A stretch of DNA of 64,000 bases. Origin: Clostridia bacterium (GTDB lineage: Bacteria > Bacillota > Clostridia > Lutisporales > Lutisporaceae). The stretch lies in assembly GCA_035628995.1 (NCBI GenBank), contig DASPIR010000035.1, forward strand, positions 1 through 64,000. Direction: 5' to 3'. A program made the translations under genes and the position numbers. The notes below the pieces were generated by a model, which saw nothing but the letters and a program-made list of their open reading frames with translations, searched no databases and was not told where the DNA came from. Position 1 is the stretch's first letter, and each line of letters opens with the position of its first letter. Positions 25,466 to 33,995 of this stretch are shown piece by piece.

Positions 25466-25891
25466 TTAGCTCTGTGGTTGATTCTGCTGCTGGTTCTGCT
25501 GTTGATTCTGGGGTTGGCTGGTTTGACCTTTACCCATCATTTGAGGTATTTGGCTTATCAATTGATTCATATTACTTGCAGTAGGGCTAACAGGTATAAC
25601 TGTAACATTGTTGCCATCAACGACTGCGAGAGCATCAGTACTGATTCTAGCACCAAGGCCCAGTGCATCCATTCCGGCATTGCTGCTTCCCTGAGTTGTA
25701 CCGGTGGTACCCTGCGACATCTTACCAGAGGTATTGCCGCCGCCATATCCTATTGTCACGGAGATTATTGGAATAAGCGTTTTGTCACCTTGCGTGACAG
25801 GCTTTCCCAGAGTACCTTCACTCTGTGTAAAGGTTTCTATATTTGAAAATAGTGTATCAATATTCTGAGTTAAAGATGAATTAACTTCCAT
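25466..25891 (-). CDS. gerW: Sporulation protein GerW/YtfJ family
   Basis: A 141-residue protein of the YtfJ/GerW family. The core (residues about 1-110) has the family features: NIDTLFSNIETFTQSEGTLGKPV, then TLIPIISVTIGYGGG and a glycine-rich loop, then DALAVVDGNNVTVIPV. In Bacillus subtilis GerW is made in the forespore and is needed for germination, so its presence argues that the host forms endospores. The C-terminal 25 residues are a Gln/Asn-rich tail (QQNQQQNQ) not needed for the fold. It lies 52 bp after the DUF2953 gene on the same strand, the standard ytfI-ytfJ order. Confidence 0.93.
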   Translation of the reverse strand: MEVNSSLTQNIDTLFSNIETFTQSEGTLGKPVTQGDKTLIPIISVTIGYGGGNTSGKMSQGTTGTTQGSSNAGMDALGLGARISTDALAVVDGNNVTVIPVSPTASNMNQLISQIPQMMGKGQTSQPQNQQQNQQQNQPQS

Positions 25892-25943
25892 TAGTGTACC
25901 TCCATTAATAAAATTATTAGATTTACCTGAGCTAAATCGTTGG

Positions 25944-26423
25944 CTATATAAGCTTCATCAGTGAATGACCCAAGTTCAACCTTGCAGTGGCATCCAAATT
26001 GACATAGTCGTTAATTGCGAGAAAGTCAGGTTTCTGATGCAGCGACTCTACATTAAAGAACTCAGAAACCAGAGGTATTGCACTGCAGGCTAAACCTGTA
26101 ACGAAGGGGTCACGAAATCCATACTGAGTATCAACATGGATATCAGTGGGATTAAGGCTTTTAAGAATACTCTCTTTACCAGATACGTTTTGCTTACGAT
26201 TCAATTGTTTAGTTAAAATTCTTTTGTTCAGCAGGTATACGGTCAGAATTAATCCGTTATTCTCCCTTGCTATAACTGACCTTAGCAAAGGATACAGCCA
26301 AAACAATGTCACATGCATATCTGAGTTGGTGGAATTGAAAATAAAATCTACTTTTGATTTTACTGTAAATAATAAAACAACTAGAAGCAGAAGTAACGTC
26401 AATAATATTAATAGTAAAACCAT
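25944..26423 (-). CDS. DUF2953 membrane protein (YtfI-like)
   Basis: A 159-residue protein with one N-terminal membrane helix (about residues 1-22) followed by a soluble domain with the pattern KVDFIFNSTNSDMHVTLFWLYPLL, typical of DUF2953. Members are regularly the upstream partner of gerW and are thought to act in sporulation or germination, with no known biochemistry. The ATG at 26423 is 8 nt after GGAGG; the ATG at 26438, within that site, and the one at 26474 are rejected. It heads a two-gene unit with gerW. Confidence 0.85.
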   Translation of the reverse strand: MVLLLILLTLLLLLVVLLFTVKSKVDFIFNSTNSDMHVTLFWLYPLLRSVIARENNGLILTVYLLNKRILTKQLNRKQNVSGKESILKSLNPTDIHVDTQYGFRDPFVTGLACSAIPLVSEFFNVESLHQKPDFLAINDYVNLDATARLNLGHSLMKLI

Positions 26424-26831
26424 GGAATTTACCTCCATGTTCGCGGATATTATGACCATTAATATTTTAACCAATACGGTCTCTTTTATCGTGTCAGAAT
26501 GTATTGGGTTTTACATATTTAACTATAATACATCCTGCACCTATTGAAGAGCTTTACTTGCAAATTTTTAGAATATATGATAATATAGGGAAGTTAGTGC
26601 AATAGTTATACAAACTGGTTAAAATATAGCCAGACAATTATTTAAATTAATCTTATCATTGTTTTCAAAATTGCTATGAAATTGCTTTTCTTGGTGCAAA
26701 TTAGAGATTTTCAAATGATCTAATGATGAAAGTAGATTTATTCTTTTCTTGAATTTTCAATATGAATTGTTTAAATAAATAACTGAATGATTATTCTCAT
26801 GGATAAGACCATGGGTTTATTTATGTCTTCC
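26424..26831. other. Gene-free region before UPF0316
   Basis: AT-rich and without a supportable gene. It should hold the promoter of the DUF2953-gerW unit (minus strand) and of the UPF0316 gene (plus strand). A small hairpin (CATGG/CCATG at about 26799-26814) followed by TTTATTTA lies just before the terminator at 26832. Confidence 0.4.
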
Positions 26832-26863
26832 AAAGCTAACATAATGCTATGTTAGCTTTTTTT
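26832..26863 (+). terminator. Strong terminator in the leader of the UPF0316 gene
   Basis: A perfect 12-bp stem (26832-26843 with 26848-26859), a 4-nt ATGC loop and seven T in a row from 26857. No plus-strand gene lies upstream for 400 bp, so it either ends a small non-coding transcript or attenuates the gene whose ATG is 75 bp downstream. Confidence 0.85.
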
Positions 26864-26938
26864 ACGGGAATTAGCTTTTATTGGCAAGAAAAGAAAATTA
26901 AATAATTAATGATAGAGAATCAAAAAGGGGGTGTCGGG

Positions 26939-27478
26939 ATGACACAACATATTATATTGACCCTTATAGGGTTATTTCTAGTAACAGCGCTTACTAATGT
27001 TTTAGCAACATTAAAAAGCATATTAATGTCGAAGAAGATTATGAATCCAGTTTATCTTTTGGTATTTACGGATGCTATGATTTTTGCAACAGTTGTCAGT
27101 AAAATGACTAGTTCAAAGGGGTTTCATTTTGCATTTGCATATGCCTTAGGTAAAACATTAGGAGTTTTTATTGGTGGTAAACTTGAGGAACGGCTGGCAC
27201 TTGGTATTTTGGAAGTAGATATATTCTTTAATAACAGGGATAAAATGATTGAAATAGCGGAAAAGCTTAGAGAAGAAGGTTATACGGTTAACAACTTTCT
27301 AGCTAGAGGAAATAACGGAGATAGAAGATATAAAGTCGAAGTCGTAATCAAGAGGAAGGAATTTAAAATACTTGAAGATATTATGGATCAATGTGGCGTA
27401 ACAGATCCAACTTTGAAGGTCAAAAACCTTAATAGAATAGAGGGTAAAATTACTTCCACCAGAATGAAGGCAGTCTGA
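26939..27478 (+). CDS. UPF0316 membrane protein (DUF5698 plus DUF2179)
   Basis: A 179-residue protein. Residues 1-85 hold three membrane helices (DUF5698: LTNVLATLKSILMSKK, then FTDAMIFATVVSKM). Residues 90-179 are a cytoplasmic DUF2179-like domain (VDIFFNNRDKMIEIAEKLRE, then YKVEVVIKRKEFKILEDIM). UPF0316 proteins are widespread in Firmicutes and uncharacterised. The ATG at 26939 is 6 nt after AAGGGGGTG. It is convergent with the YetF-like gene, with a terminator between them. Confidence 0.88.
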   Translation: MTQHIILTLIGLFLVTALTNVLATLKSILMSKKIMNPVYLLVFTDAMIFATVVSKMTSSKGFHFAFAYALGKTLGVFIGGKLEERLALGILEVDIFFNNRDKMIEIAEKLREEGYTVNNFLARGNNGDRRYKVEVVIKRKEFKILEDIMDQCGVTDPTLKVKNLNRIEGKITSTRMKAV

Positions 27479-27499
27479 TTAAAGGATGCGGATATGGAA

Positions 27500-27525
27500 G
27501 AGAGCTATTTGGAAGCTCTCTTTTT
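27500..27525 (+). terminator. Terminator of the UPF0316 gene
   Basis: A 7-bp stem (27500-27506 with 27514-27520), a 7-nt loop and five T. It overlaps the last codons of the convergent YetF-like gene. Confidence 0.82.
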
Positions 27526-28197
27526 GCTTATATGAAGGCTTCCGTCGCTCTGCAATTCAGCGAAAAAAACCTCTTCAGCAGAGCTTATTCCTGCGCGGCT
27601 TAGCTGCTGGTCTACCCACTCGTTATTGAGATTTAGCTCTTTCAGATTTCTTATGACTACCCTTCCATCAACAATAATCTCAGCAGGCAGATACATCCGA
27701 CTTTCTGGCTGAATTTGCATATCTTTTTTTGTGATAGTTTCAAGATCTGGTTTTTTTAATACACTTAGCCGGCCATTTGGCTCCAGTATTGCATAATCAA
27801 TATCGTTGATAGAAAAAATATTATTGGTTCGCAGAAGCATTGTAAGATCATCCATGTTTAGTCTTTGTGCAGCCAGTTCCTTTTGCATGATAACCCCTTT
27901 TTTAATAACTATTGCAGGCTCGCCGTCAAGCAATACTCTGGCTTTAGACGATTTTAAGCTCATGAACTCAACAAGAAAAGTTAAGAATGCCCATACTATA
28001 AGACCTGACACACCATCGATCAGTTTTATATCTCTATGTACTACCATGTCACCAGCCATATTTCCCATAGCGATACCTGTGATATAAGTAAAAAATGTTA
28101 GCTGACCTAACAATTTCTTGCCAAGTAGACGCGTCAAAATTAATAGTGCTACAAAACCAATCATGGTTCTTATAGACGTTTCAAATATAGTATGCAT
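27505..28197 (-). CDS. YetF/DUF421 family membrane protein
   Basis: A 230-residue protein with three N-terminal membrane helices (about residues 8-25, 35-52 and 60-78) containing RLLGKKLLGQLTFFTYITGIAMG, then the cytoplasmic DUF421 domain (about 85-200; ILLDGEP-like VLLDGEPAIVIKKGVIMQKEL and the MDDLTMLLR segment). In Bacillus several paralogues exist, some sporulation-linked, with the mechanism unknown. GGAGG stands close to ATG. It lies 142 bp downstream of mocR on the same strand and could be read through from it, although the gap suggests its own promoter. Confidence 0.9.
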   Translation of the reverse strand: MHTIFETSIRTMIGFVALLILTRLLGKKLLGQLTFFTYITGIAMGNMAGDMVVHRDIKLIDGVSGLIVWAFLTFLVEFMSLKSSKARVLLDGEPAIVIKKGVIMQKELAAQRLNMDDLTMLLRTNNIFSINDIDYAILEPNGRLSVLKKPDLETITKKDMQIQPESRMYLPAEIIVDGRVVIRNLKELNLNNEWVDQQLSRAGISSAEEVFFAELQSDGSLHISKKRASK

Positions 28198-28339
28198 ATA
28201 GCCTCCTTGGTTTTATCTCAAGGCTTCTGAGCCGGATACTAGTTATTCTCTGGATTTCCATAGTCATTTATTCAAAGATGTTAAGGTGCCGAGTACCAAG
28301 TATGCAAAATTATTACTTGCTTTGAGCAGACATTGTACT

Positions 28340-29698
28340 CTATAAATGAATGTTGCTCCCAAGCGTATATGTGCTATTTTCAATTTCATTGATAATCTCA
28401 ATGATACCGGATTCTATAATTTTGGGTTCAACCCTTGTGACACTTAGCCTAAGAAATTTATCATTTATGAATTCTTTCAAATAGTAGCTCTCAATATCGG
28501 ATAATATGATATTCTTTTTTAATAAACCAGCTACTATGTCTTTTTGTTTACTCATATTTAGTATTTCCAAGCCGGCATAAAAGCCTCCTTTTTCAGGTAT
28601 ATGCCAACGTATTGATGGGGAGGCTTGCTGCTCTGTAAATTCTTTCAAAAAATTCATTCTTTCCGAATACATATTTCTGACTTTGTTGATATGTAAGTTG
28701 AACATTCCGCTGTTAATATATATCTCGAGAGCGCCTTGCGATATTAGAGGAGTGTTAATATCAGACCAGTACTTATATTCCCTGAAAGTATTTATCAATA
28801 GTTTCGGAAGAACCACAGTTGCAATTCTTAAGCTTGGAAGCAAAACCTTAGAAAAAGTCTTAATGTATATAACCCTATCCGACTGATCAAAGGAGAATAT
28901 GGGGGTTGATTTCGAGTCACCCTCTAGATCTCCGAGGTAATCATCCTCCACAATATACACATTGTATTTCTCTGCTAATGCAAGTATTTTCTTTTTATCG
29001 GCATTAGTATAGCTTAACCCAAGTGGATTGTTGAACCGAGGAATTGTATAGAAGAATTTAATATTGTCATTTCTGAAGGCTCTTTCCAGACCATCGAAAT
29101 CCAAGCCGTCAAAATCTCTGGAAACCCCAATAGCTTCTATATGATTCTGCTTTAAGCATTCAAGCATTCCCTGATAGGTTGGCTGTTCAAGCACAACATT
29201 GGTTTTTGCATTGGGGAAATGCATTTTGGATAAAAGGCTCAGTGCTTGCTGTGAGCCGGTGGTAATGAATACCCTTTCGATGTTCGTGAATACCTGATGG
29301 TTTTGCAAATGCTTGCGAAGTGCCTCGGCAAGCTGGTCTAAACCTTTGGGATCGGCATATGTGAATAAGTCTTCCTTATATTTATTGATAGCCTGAGCTA
29401 TGAAAGGCTGAAACTCATTGTAGGGCAGTGAGTTTTTATCCAGTGAAGTGCCTGAAAAATCGATTGATGTGTTATGTCCAGACGTCTCAGTGAAATTATT
29501 GATAAGATAGTATCCGCTGCCGGGTATAGCATATACAAGACCAAGCTCTTTAAGCTCAGAGTAAGCTCTCAGTACAGTAGATTTGGTGCATCTGTACTTG
29601 GTGCATAGATCTCTAATGGATGGTATTTTAACTCCAGGGATTAAGTTTCCTAGTGAGATTTCCTTCTCGATGGCATTAACAATCACACTGTATTTCAT
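28340..29698 (-). CDS. MocR-type regulator (GntR winged helix plus aminotransferase domain)
   Basis: A 452-residue fusion. Residues 1-68 are a GntR winged helix (KIPSIRDLCTKYRCTKSTVLR). Residues about 95-445 are a fold-type I aminotransferase domain with the PLP lysine in IKTFSKVLLPSLRIA, plus VFITTGSQQALSLL and PRFNNPLG. MocR proteins use bound PLP or its amino-acid adduct as effector. The ATG at 29698 is 8 nt after GGGAGG; the one at 29731 has no site. It is divergent from a class III aminotransferase across a perfect inverted repeat, so it probably controls that gene and itself. Confidence 0.93.
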   Translation of the reverse strand: MKYSVIVNAIEKEISLGNLIPGVKIPSIRDLCTKYRCTKSTVLRAYSELKELGLVYAIPGSGYYLINNFTETSGHNTSIDFSGTSLDKNSLPYNEFQPFIAQAINKYKEDLFTYADPKGLDQLAEALRKHLQNHQVFTNIERVFITTGSQQALSLLSKMHFPNAKTNVVLEQPTYQGMLECLKQNHIEAIGVSRDFDGLDFDGLERAFRNDNIKFFYTIPRFNNPLGLSYTNADKKKILALAEKYNVYIVEDDYLGDLEGDSKSTPIFSFDQSDRVIYIKTFSKVLLPSLRIATVVLPKLLINTFREYKYWSDINTPLISQGALEIYINSGMFNLHINKVRNMYSERMNFLKEFTEQQASPSIRWHIPEKGGFYAGLEILNMSKQKDIVAGLLKKNIILSDIESYYLKEFINDKFLRLSVTRVEPKIIESGIIEIINEIENSTYTLGSNIHL

Positions 29699-29768
29699 AA
29701 TGATAACCTCCCAATAATCGTACCGGTACACTTTGCAAAAAGGCCGATTGACCCGGTGGAACTCCTGA

Positions 29769-29824
29769 ATTATATTGTAAGTGTACCAAATATTGTCAAT
29801 AAATACAAAATATTTGGTACACTT
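29769..29824. promoter_or_regulatory. Divergent promoter/operator between mocR and the aminotransferase
   Basis: A perfect 15-bp inverted repeat (29779-29793 and 29810-29824, AAGTGTACCAAATAT and its complement) is spaced by 16 bp. The mocR promoter on the minus strand has perfect TTGACA (29794-29799) and TATAAT (29769-29774) with a 19-bp spacer that contains the left arm. A partial third half-site, GGTACACTT, lies nearer mocR at about 29724-29732. Confidence 0.8.
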
Positions 29825-29845
29825 ATAAATTAGGGAGGTTAGAAA

Positions 29846-31018
29846 ATGGATAGAGTTTTAAATTGCTGCGGGTACAATAAATATGATGTTAATATAGTTA
29901 GAGGACAAGGAGACTGTTTGTATGATGACCAGGATAGAAAATATATTGATTTTGAAGCAGGAGTTTGGTCCGCTGCACTTGGTCACAGCCACCCACAAAT
30001 CAATCTTGCGATCAAGAGGCAAATTGATCAAATCATGCATTTGGGTTACCAGTACAAGAGTCCTGTAGTGGAGGAAGCCGCTTCAATAGTCCTCGAAACA
30101 GTTCAAATATCAGATGGAAAATGTATCTTTCTTAGCTCAGGGAGTGAATCTGTCGAGTTCGGGGTGCAGAGTATCAGGCGCGTGACACAGCAGCAGCTGT
30201 TACTCTCCTTATCCGGTTCCTACTTGGCGGCATATGGTTCTGCAGGCAGGAGAAGTCTTGAAGAATGGTACTTTTTTGATTGGAGTCGGTGCCGAGATTG
30301 TGCCTTAGACGAGTGTAGCTCTAATTGCTGCTATTTTAAGGAAATACCTTTTGAGCAGATCGGGGGACTAGTTTTTGAACCTGGGAATACATCAGGTCAA
30401 GTAAAACTGCCCCCCAAAAAGCTGGTTAAGAATCTAGAAAGTACTGTGAGACAGCACGATGGGCTGATTATGGCAAATGAAGTTACTACTGGATTTGGGC
30501 GTACCGGGTCATGGTTCGGTTATGAGCATTATGGGCTTCAGCCTGATATTATTGCAATGGGGAAATCTATGGGCAACGGATATCCGGTAAGTGCGGTTGC
30601 TATGAAAGCTGATATCGCAGACAGACTGGAAAGCGGCGGATTGAGGTATGCACAATCTCACCAGAATGATGCGCTGGGCTGTGCAGTTACCATAGAAGTG
30701 ATAAAAGCGATAAAGGAAGAAGATCTGATTGTTAGAAGTGCTGAAATAGGCGTCAAGTTTAAGGATAAGTTAGAACAGCTCACTAAACGGCATGATTGTA
30801 TCAAGGAAGTTCGGGGAAGAGGGTTGATGCTTGCCATGGAATTCAAGGAAGATAAGCATTTTTCACTGTCATCAATACAGCGTAAGCTTTTTAAAGGGGG
30901 ATTCTTGGTTGGATATAATATGATTGGGAACCTCCTCAGGTTCTATCCAGCATTGATAATCAAAGAGAGTTCAGTTGGAAATATGGTAGAAAGACTCGAT
31001 TGTATTTTAGAGCGATAG
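29846..31018 (+). CDS. Class III PLP-dependent aminotransferase
   Basis: A 390-residue enzyme of the ornithine/acetylornithine/GABA aminotransferase group. Seen: LGHSHPQINLAI near the start, the cofactor phosphate region SSGSESVEFG, the GFGRTGSWFGYEHY block and the PLP lysine in IAMGKSMGNGYPVSAV. The residue that normally binds the pyridine nitrogen (Asp in DEV) is Asn here (MANEVTTGFGRTG). A Cys-rich insert (CRDCALDECSSNCC) lies at about residues 151-165. The length is a little short for the family (about 400-450). Substrate unknown; the divergent mocR suggests it is induced by an amino compound. GGGAGG is well placed, and a strong terminator follows. Confidence 0.9.
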   Translation: MDRVLNCCGYNKYDVNIVRGQGDCLYDDQDRKYIDFEAGVWSAALGHSHPQINLAIKRQIDQIMHLGYQYKSPVVEEAASIVLETVQISDGKCIFLSSGSESVEFGVQSIRRVTQQQLLLSLSGSYLAAYGSAGRRSLEEWYFFDWSRCRDCALDECSSNCCYFKEIPFEQIGGLVFEPGNTSGQVKLPPKKLVKNLESTVRQHDGLIMANEVTTGFGRTGSWFGYEHYGLQPDIIAMGKSMGNGYPVSAVAMKADIADRLESGGLRYAQSHQNDALGCAVTIEVIKAIKEEDLIVRSAEIGVKFKDKLEQLTKRHDCIKEVRGRGLMLAMEFKEDKHFSLSSIQRKLFKGGFLVGYNMIGNLLRFYPALIIKESSVGNMVERLDCILER

Positions 31019-31046
31019 ACAATATACGAAAGTAGTTGACTCTTAT

Positions 31047-31084
31047 AAAAAGAGAGATGAGAATGTTGCTCATCTCTCTTTTTA
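31047..31084 (+). terminator. Terminator of the aminotransferase gene
   Basis: A perfect 15-bp stem (31047-31061 with 31069-31083) and a 7-nt loop, with the last five T of the arm serving as the U tract. Confidence 0.92.
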
Positions 31085-31189
31085 GTTTAATATTATTTTA
31101 GAAGTGTTTTATAGTGGCTTTGCGTTTCTTAAGTTAAACACATAAATTGGGCCCATGAAAAGCCAAGTAATAACTAAGGGAAGCTTATT

Positions 31190-31223
31190 AAAGCAAAATG
31201 CCAAGCACTAATGCTTGGCATTT
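31190..31223 (-). terminator. Terminator of the small gene at 31236-31502
   Basis: A perfect 12-bp stem (31196-31207 with 31212-31223) and a 4-nt loop, followed on the minus strand by TTTTGCTTT. Confidence 0.85.
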
Positions 31224-31235
31224 ATATTTGTGAAA

Positions 31236-31502
31236 TTATCGAATTCTTTCAATAAAGTTTTCTCCACCGCTTAAACGGTACGATATCTTATCCTTATGTC
31301 TCAGTTCTGTAAGAAGTTCAGCCAGGAAGTTCGAGGGTATTCTTTCCTTAATGAACCTGCCGACGCTGCCTTCATATAATACTTTGCCTGTCTGAGAAAA
31401 GGTCTCATCGAATATCCGTATTTTCATGTTCAGAAGGTCTGCGTCAAATATAACATCATAACCCTTGTGTGCATCATAGATTGATGCTTTTAGTTTCTTC
31501 AT
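31236..31502 (-). CDS. Hypothetical protein, 88 aa
   Basis: A small soluble basic protein, probably alpha/beta, with no signal peptide. Residues about 15-45 (YDVIFDADLLNMKIRIFDET) look like consecutive strands. I do not recognise the family. The ATG at 31502 is 7 nt after GGAGG, so the 17 extra residues of the longer frame are not translated. It follows the peroxiredoxin by about 60 bp on the same strand and has its own terminator, so the two may form one transcript. Confidence 0.75.
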   Translation of the reverse strand: MKKLKASIYDAHKGYDVIFDADLLNMKIRIFDETFSQTGKVLYEGSVGRFIKERIPSNFLAELLTELRHKDKISYRLSGGENFIERIR

Positions 31503-31562
31503 ATTGCATCCTCCAATAAGACTTGCTGTACCACTATAATTAATATGTAACAAATAAACCTT

Positions 31563-32024
31563 TTATATGCTGGACAAAACCTGTAAAACCTCATTAATAT
31601 CAGGCAGCTGCTTTATTGGGTAAACCTTGACCCATTTAACTATGCCATTTTCATCAATTATTATATTGGCACGTTCTGATATTCCTAACTTTTCGATAAA
31701 AATGCCGTAGTCCTGTGCTACTTTCCCATGAGGCCAGAAGTCAGAAGGGAGACTCACGTTATTAATAGCGATTACAGTACTCCATACTTTTTTACTAGGT
31801 ACAGGATCAACACTGAGACCAAGGGGTACGGTGTTGAGATTATTGAATTTTTCCAAGTTCACTTCCAGAGCTCTCATTTGATCAGTGCAAACTGCTGTCC
31901 ATGCCAGTGGATGCCATGACAGCAATACCTTTTTTCCTTTGTAATCTGATAAACGGATTATCTGCTCCTTATTATCCTTTAAGGAAAAGTCCGGTGCAAT
32001 ATCCCCTACTTTAATAAGATTCAT
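31563..32024 (-). CDS. Peroxiredoxin (AhpC/TSA family), apparently 1-Cys
   Basis: A 153-residue thioredoxin-fold peroxidase. The peroxidatic Cys lies in PLAWTAVCTDQM, which replaces the usual PxxxTxxC environment conservatively. No second Cys is present, so the enzyme should be of the 1-Cys type and need an external thiol. Other marks are GDIAPDFSLKDNKEQIIRLSDYKGKKVLLSW-like start segments and GISERANIIIDENGIV near the end. It reduces H2O2 or organic peroxides in the cytoplasm. The start at 32024 fits GGGGATGC; the longer frame to 32066 has no site. Confidence 0.92.
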   Translation of the reverse strand: MNLIKVGDIAPDFSLKDNKEQIIRLSDYKGKKVLLSWHPLAWTAVCTDQMRALEVNLEKFNNLNTVPLGLSVDPVPSKKVWSTVIAINNVSLPSDFWPHGKVAQDYGIFIEKLGISERANIIIDENGIVKWVKVYPIKQLPDINEVLQVLSSI

Positions 32025-32097
32025 AGACGCATCCCCTTTCTTATGTATATATTTAGCATAACACATAAATCAGATTCCTGGCACATATTTCCTATTG

Positions 32098-32126
32098 TTG
32101 ACAGAGCATAAAAAAATGAATATAAT
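32098..32126 (+). promoter_or_regulatory. Perfect-consensus sigma-A promoter of gpmI
   Basis: TTGACA at 32098-32103, a 17-bp spacer, and TATAAT at 32121-32126. This is an exact match to the vegetative consensus. A small CCGGG/CCCGG hairpin (32145-32168) lies in the leader. Confidence 0.92.
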
Positions 32127-32196
32127 TACCGTAAGTTTAGTGTACCGGGTAGTCACAAACTGTCCCGGCATAAGGGAAAAGGACGGAGTGAATTAA

Positions 32197-33771
32197 ATGA
32201 ATAAAAGACCGGTTGTATTAATTGTAATGGATGGCATAGGAATAAATGAAGATGAGTACGGCAATGCGGTAAAGGCTGCCAATACACCTACTCTTGATAT
32301 GCTAATGAGCCACAGCCCATACACTGTAATAAAGGCCCACGGAATAGCCGTTGGCCTGCCTTCGGATGAGGACATGGGCAACTCAGAGGTAGGACATAAT
32401 GCATTGGGCAGCGGGCAGGTGTACGCCCAAGGTGCGAAGCTGGTAAACGAATCAATAGGAAATGGAAAGATGTACAGCTCGGATACATGGCGCAAGGTAG
32501 TTGACAATTGCGTAGGGAACGGCTCTGTGCTGCATTTTATCGGTCTCCTGTCAGATGGCAATGTACACTCGAATATTGCTCATCTTAAATCAATGATTAT
32601 AAGAGCAAAGATGGATAATGTAAAAAAAGTCCGAGTACATGTATTACTAGATGGAAGAGACGTCTTGGCCACATCGGCGCTGGATTATGTGGAACAGCTG
32701 GAGAAGGTGCTGAAGGGGCTGAATGACAGCAGCTTTGACGGAAGAATTGCAAGCGGCGGCGGAAGAATGAAGATTACAATGGATAGATATGAAGCAAATT
32801 GGGATATGGTGAAGCTTGGCTGGGATACCCATGTATTGGGCAAGGGCAAGCAGTTTGCTTCTGCCAGTGAGGCGATATCCACTTTCAGAGAGGAGCTGCC
32901 TGGAGTCATAGATCAGGATTTACCGCCTTTTGTCATAGGGTCAGAGGGTAATCCTGTAGGTACTATTAATGATGGGGACAGTGTTGTTCTCTTCAATTTC
33001 AGAGGTGACCGGGCGATTGAAATCAGCATGGCCTTTGATTATGAATCCTTTGACAAGTTTGATAGGGGAAGACGCCCCAAAATTGTATTTTGCGGTATGC
33101 TGCAGTATGATGGTGACTTGAAGCTTCCAGAGAACTTTTTGGTCACACCTCCGGATATAAAGAATACATTATCAGAGCATTTGGTAAAGCACAACATCAG
33201 GCAGTATGCTGTTTCTGAGACACAGAAATTCGGGCATGTGACATATTTCTGGAATGGCAACAGGAGTGAGAAGTTTAGTGAAAAGCTTGAGGCCTTTGAG
33301 GAAGTGCCTTCAGACAGGGTATCCTTTGATGAACGCCCATGGATGAAAGCCGCAGAAGTGACTGACAAGCTAATAGATGCCATAAAATCCGGCAAATATG
33401 ACTTCTTAAGAGCAAATTACCCTAATGGTGATATGGTCGGGCATACCGGCAGTTTTAACGCAACCAAAATAGCGGTTGAAGCTCTTGACCTGTGTCTTGC
33501 AAGAGTTATTAAGGCGGTTGATCAAACAGAAGCCATACTTGTCATCACAGCTGACCATGGAAACGCGGATGAGATGTATGAAAAAGCCAAGGGTGGCACG
33601 GCTAAAGCAAAAACAAGTCATACACTTAGCCCGGTCCCATTCATAGTCTATGATAAAGTGCAAAACCGTGAATTAAAGTCAGGAAGCTTTGGACTTGCTA
33701 ATATTGCGGCAACTATCACAACTTTGCTAGGGATTGACCATCCAGATTGCTGGGAAAACAGCATTATATAG
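32197..33771 (+). CDS. gpmI: 2,3-bisphosphoglycerate-independent phosphoglycerate mutase
   Basis: A 524-residue enzyme, slightly longer than the usual 510. It interconverts 3- and 2-phosphoglycerate in glycolysis and gluconeogenesis in the cytoplasm, with two Mn ions. Seen: the N-terminal metal site (VVLIVMDGIG), the catalytic Ser in DEDMGNSEVGHNALGSG, the substrate segments HLLDGRD-like HVLLDGRDV and FNFRGDRAIE, NYPNGDMVGHTG, and the C-terminal metal site ITADHGNADEM. The gene stands alone behind a perfect sigma-A promoter, away from other glycolytic genes. Confidence 0.98.
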   Translation: MNKRPVVLIVMDGIGINEDEYGNAVKAANTPTLDMLMSHSPYTVIKAHGIAVGLPSDEDMGNSEVGHNALGSGQVYAQGAKLVNESIGNGKMYSSDTWRKVVDNCVGNGSVLHFIGLLSDGNVHSNIAHLKSMIIRAKMDNVKKVRVHVLLDGRDVLATSALDYVEQLEKVLKGLNDSSFDGRIASGGGRMKITMDRYEANWDMVKLGWDTHVLGKGKQFASASEAISTFREELPGVIDQDLPPFVIGSEGNPVGTINDGDSVVLFNFRGDRAIEISMAFDYESFDKFDRGRRPKIVFCGMLQYDGDLKLPENFLVTPPDIKNTLSEHLVKHNIRQYAVSETQKFGHVTYFWNGNRSEKFSEKLEAFEEVPSDRVSFDERPWMKAAEVTDKLIDAIKSGKYDFLRANYPNGDMVGHTGSFNATKIAVEALDLCLARVIKAVDQTEAILVITADHGNADEMYEKAKGGTAKAKTSHTLSPVPFIVYDKVQNRELKSGSFGLANIAATITTLLGIDHPDCWENSII

Positions 33772-33830
33772 CAGATTCCTATAAGTTTTAGCAAAATTAA
33801 GAAAAAACGGATTATTTTTTACCATTGTGG

Positions 33831-33912
33831 TATAATATAATTAGCTATAGAGCTATGCTGTCATTTAGCACGCATACGCATATATACGCCACCTCTCAGG
33901 GGTGGTTTTATT
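33831..33912 (+). promoter_or_regulatory. Promoter and terminator-like hairpin in the leader of the 158-aa gene
   Basis: An extended -10 (TGGTATAAT, ending at 33836) starts a leader of about 150 nt. At about 33889-33912 it contains a CCACC/GGTGG hairpin followed by TTTTATT, 84 bp before the start codon. This could be an attenuator or the end of a short RNA. Confidence 0.55.
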
Positions 33913-33995
33913 CTATTAGTCCCCAAAGGTACACTTTCTGATGTACTATAGGCTAAAGGGTTTAAGGAAGTACAATATAAAGGAGAATATCGGAA

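Noticed and set aside
25466-25520. CAG-rich repeat at the end of gerW as a mobile or regulatory repeat
   Set aside because: It simply encodes the Gln/Asn tail of the protein and keeps the frame.
28683-28886. Plus-strand open frame inside mocR
   Set aside because: It is fully antisense to a well-supported gene, has no ribosome binding site and shows no recognisable protein.
30130-30360. A frameshift or degraded segment in the class III aminotransferase, because of the divergent Cys-rich stretch
   Set aside because: The frame is continuous and all the later motifs are in place, so it is an insertion or divergence rather than a break.
33837-33990. T-box or other known riboswitch in the leader of the 158-aa gene
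   Set aside because: No T-box sequence (TGGNACCGCG) or other known aptamer was recognised, only a simple terminator-like hairpin.
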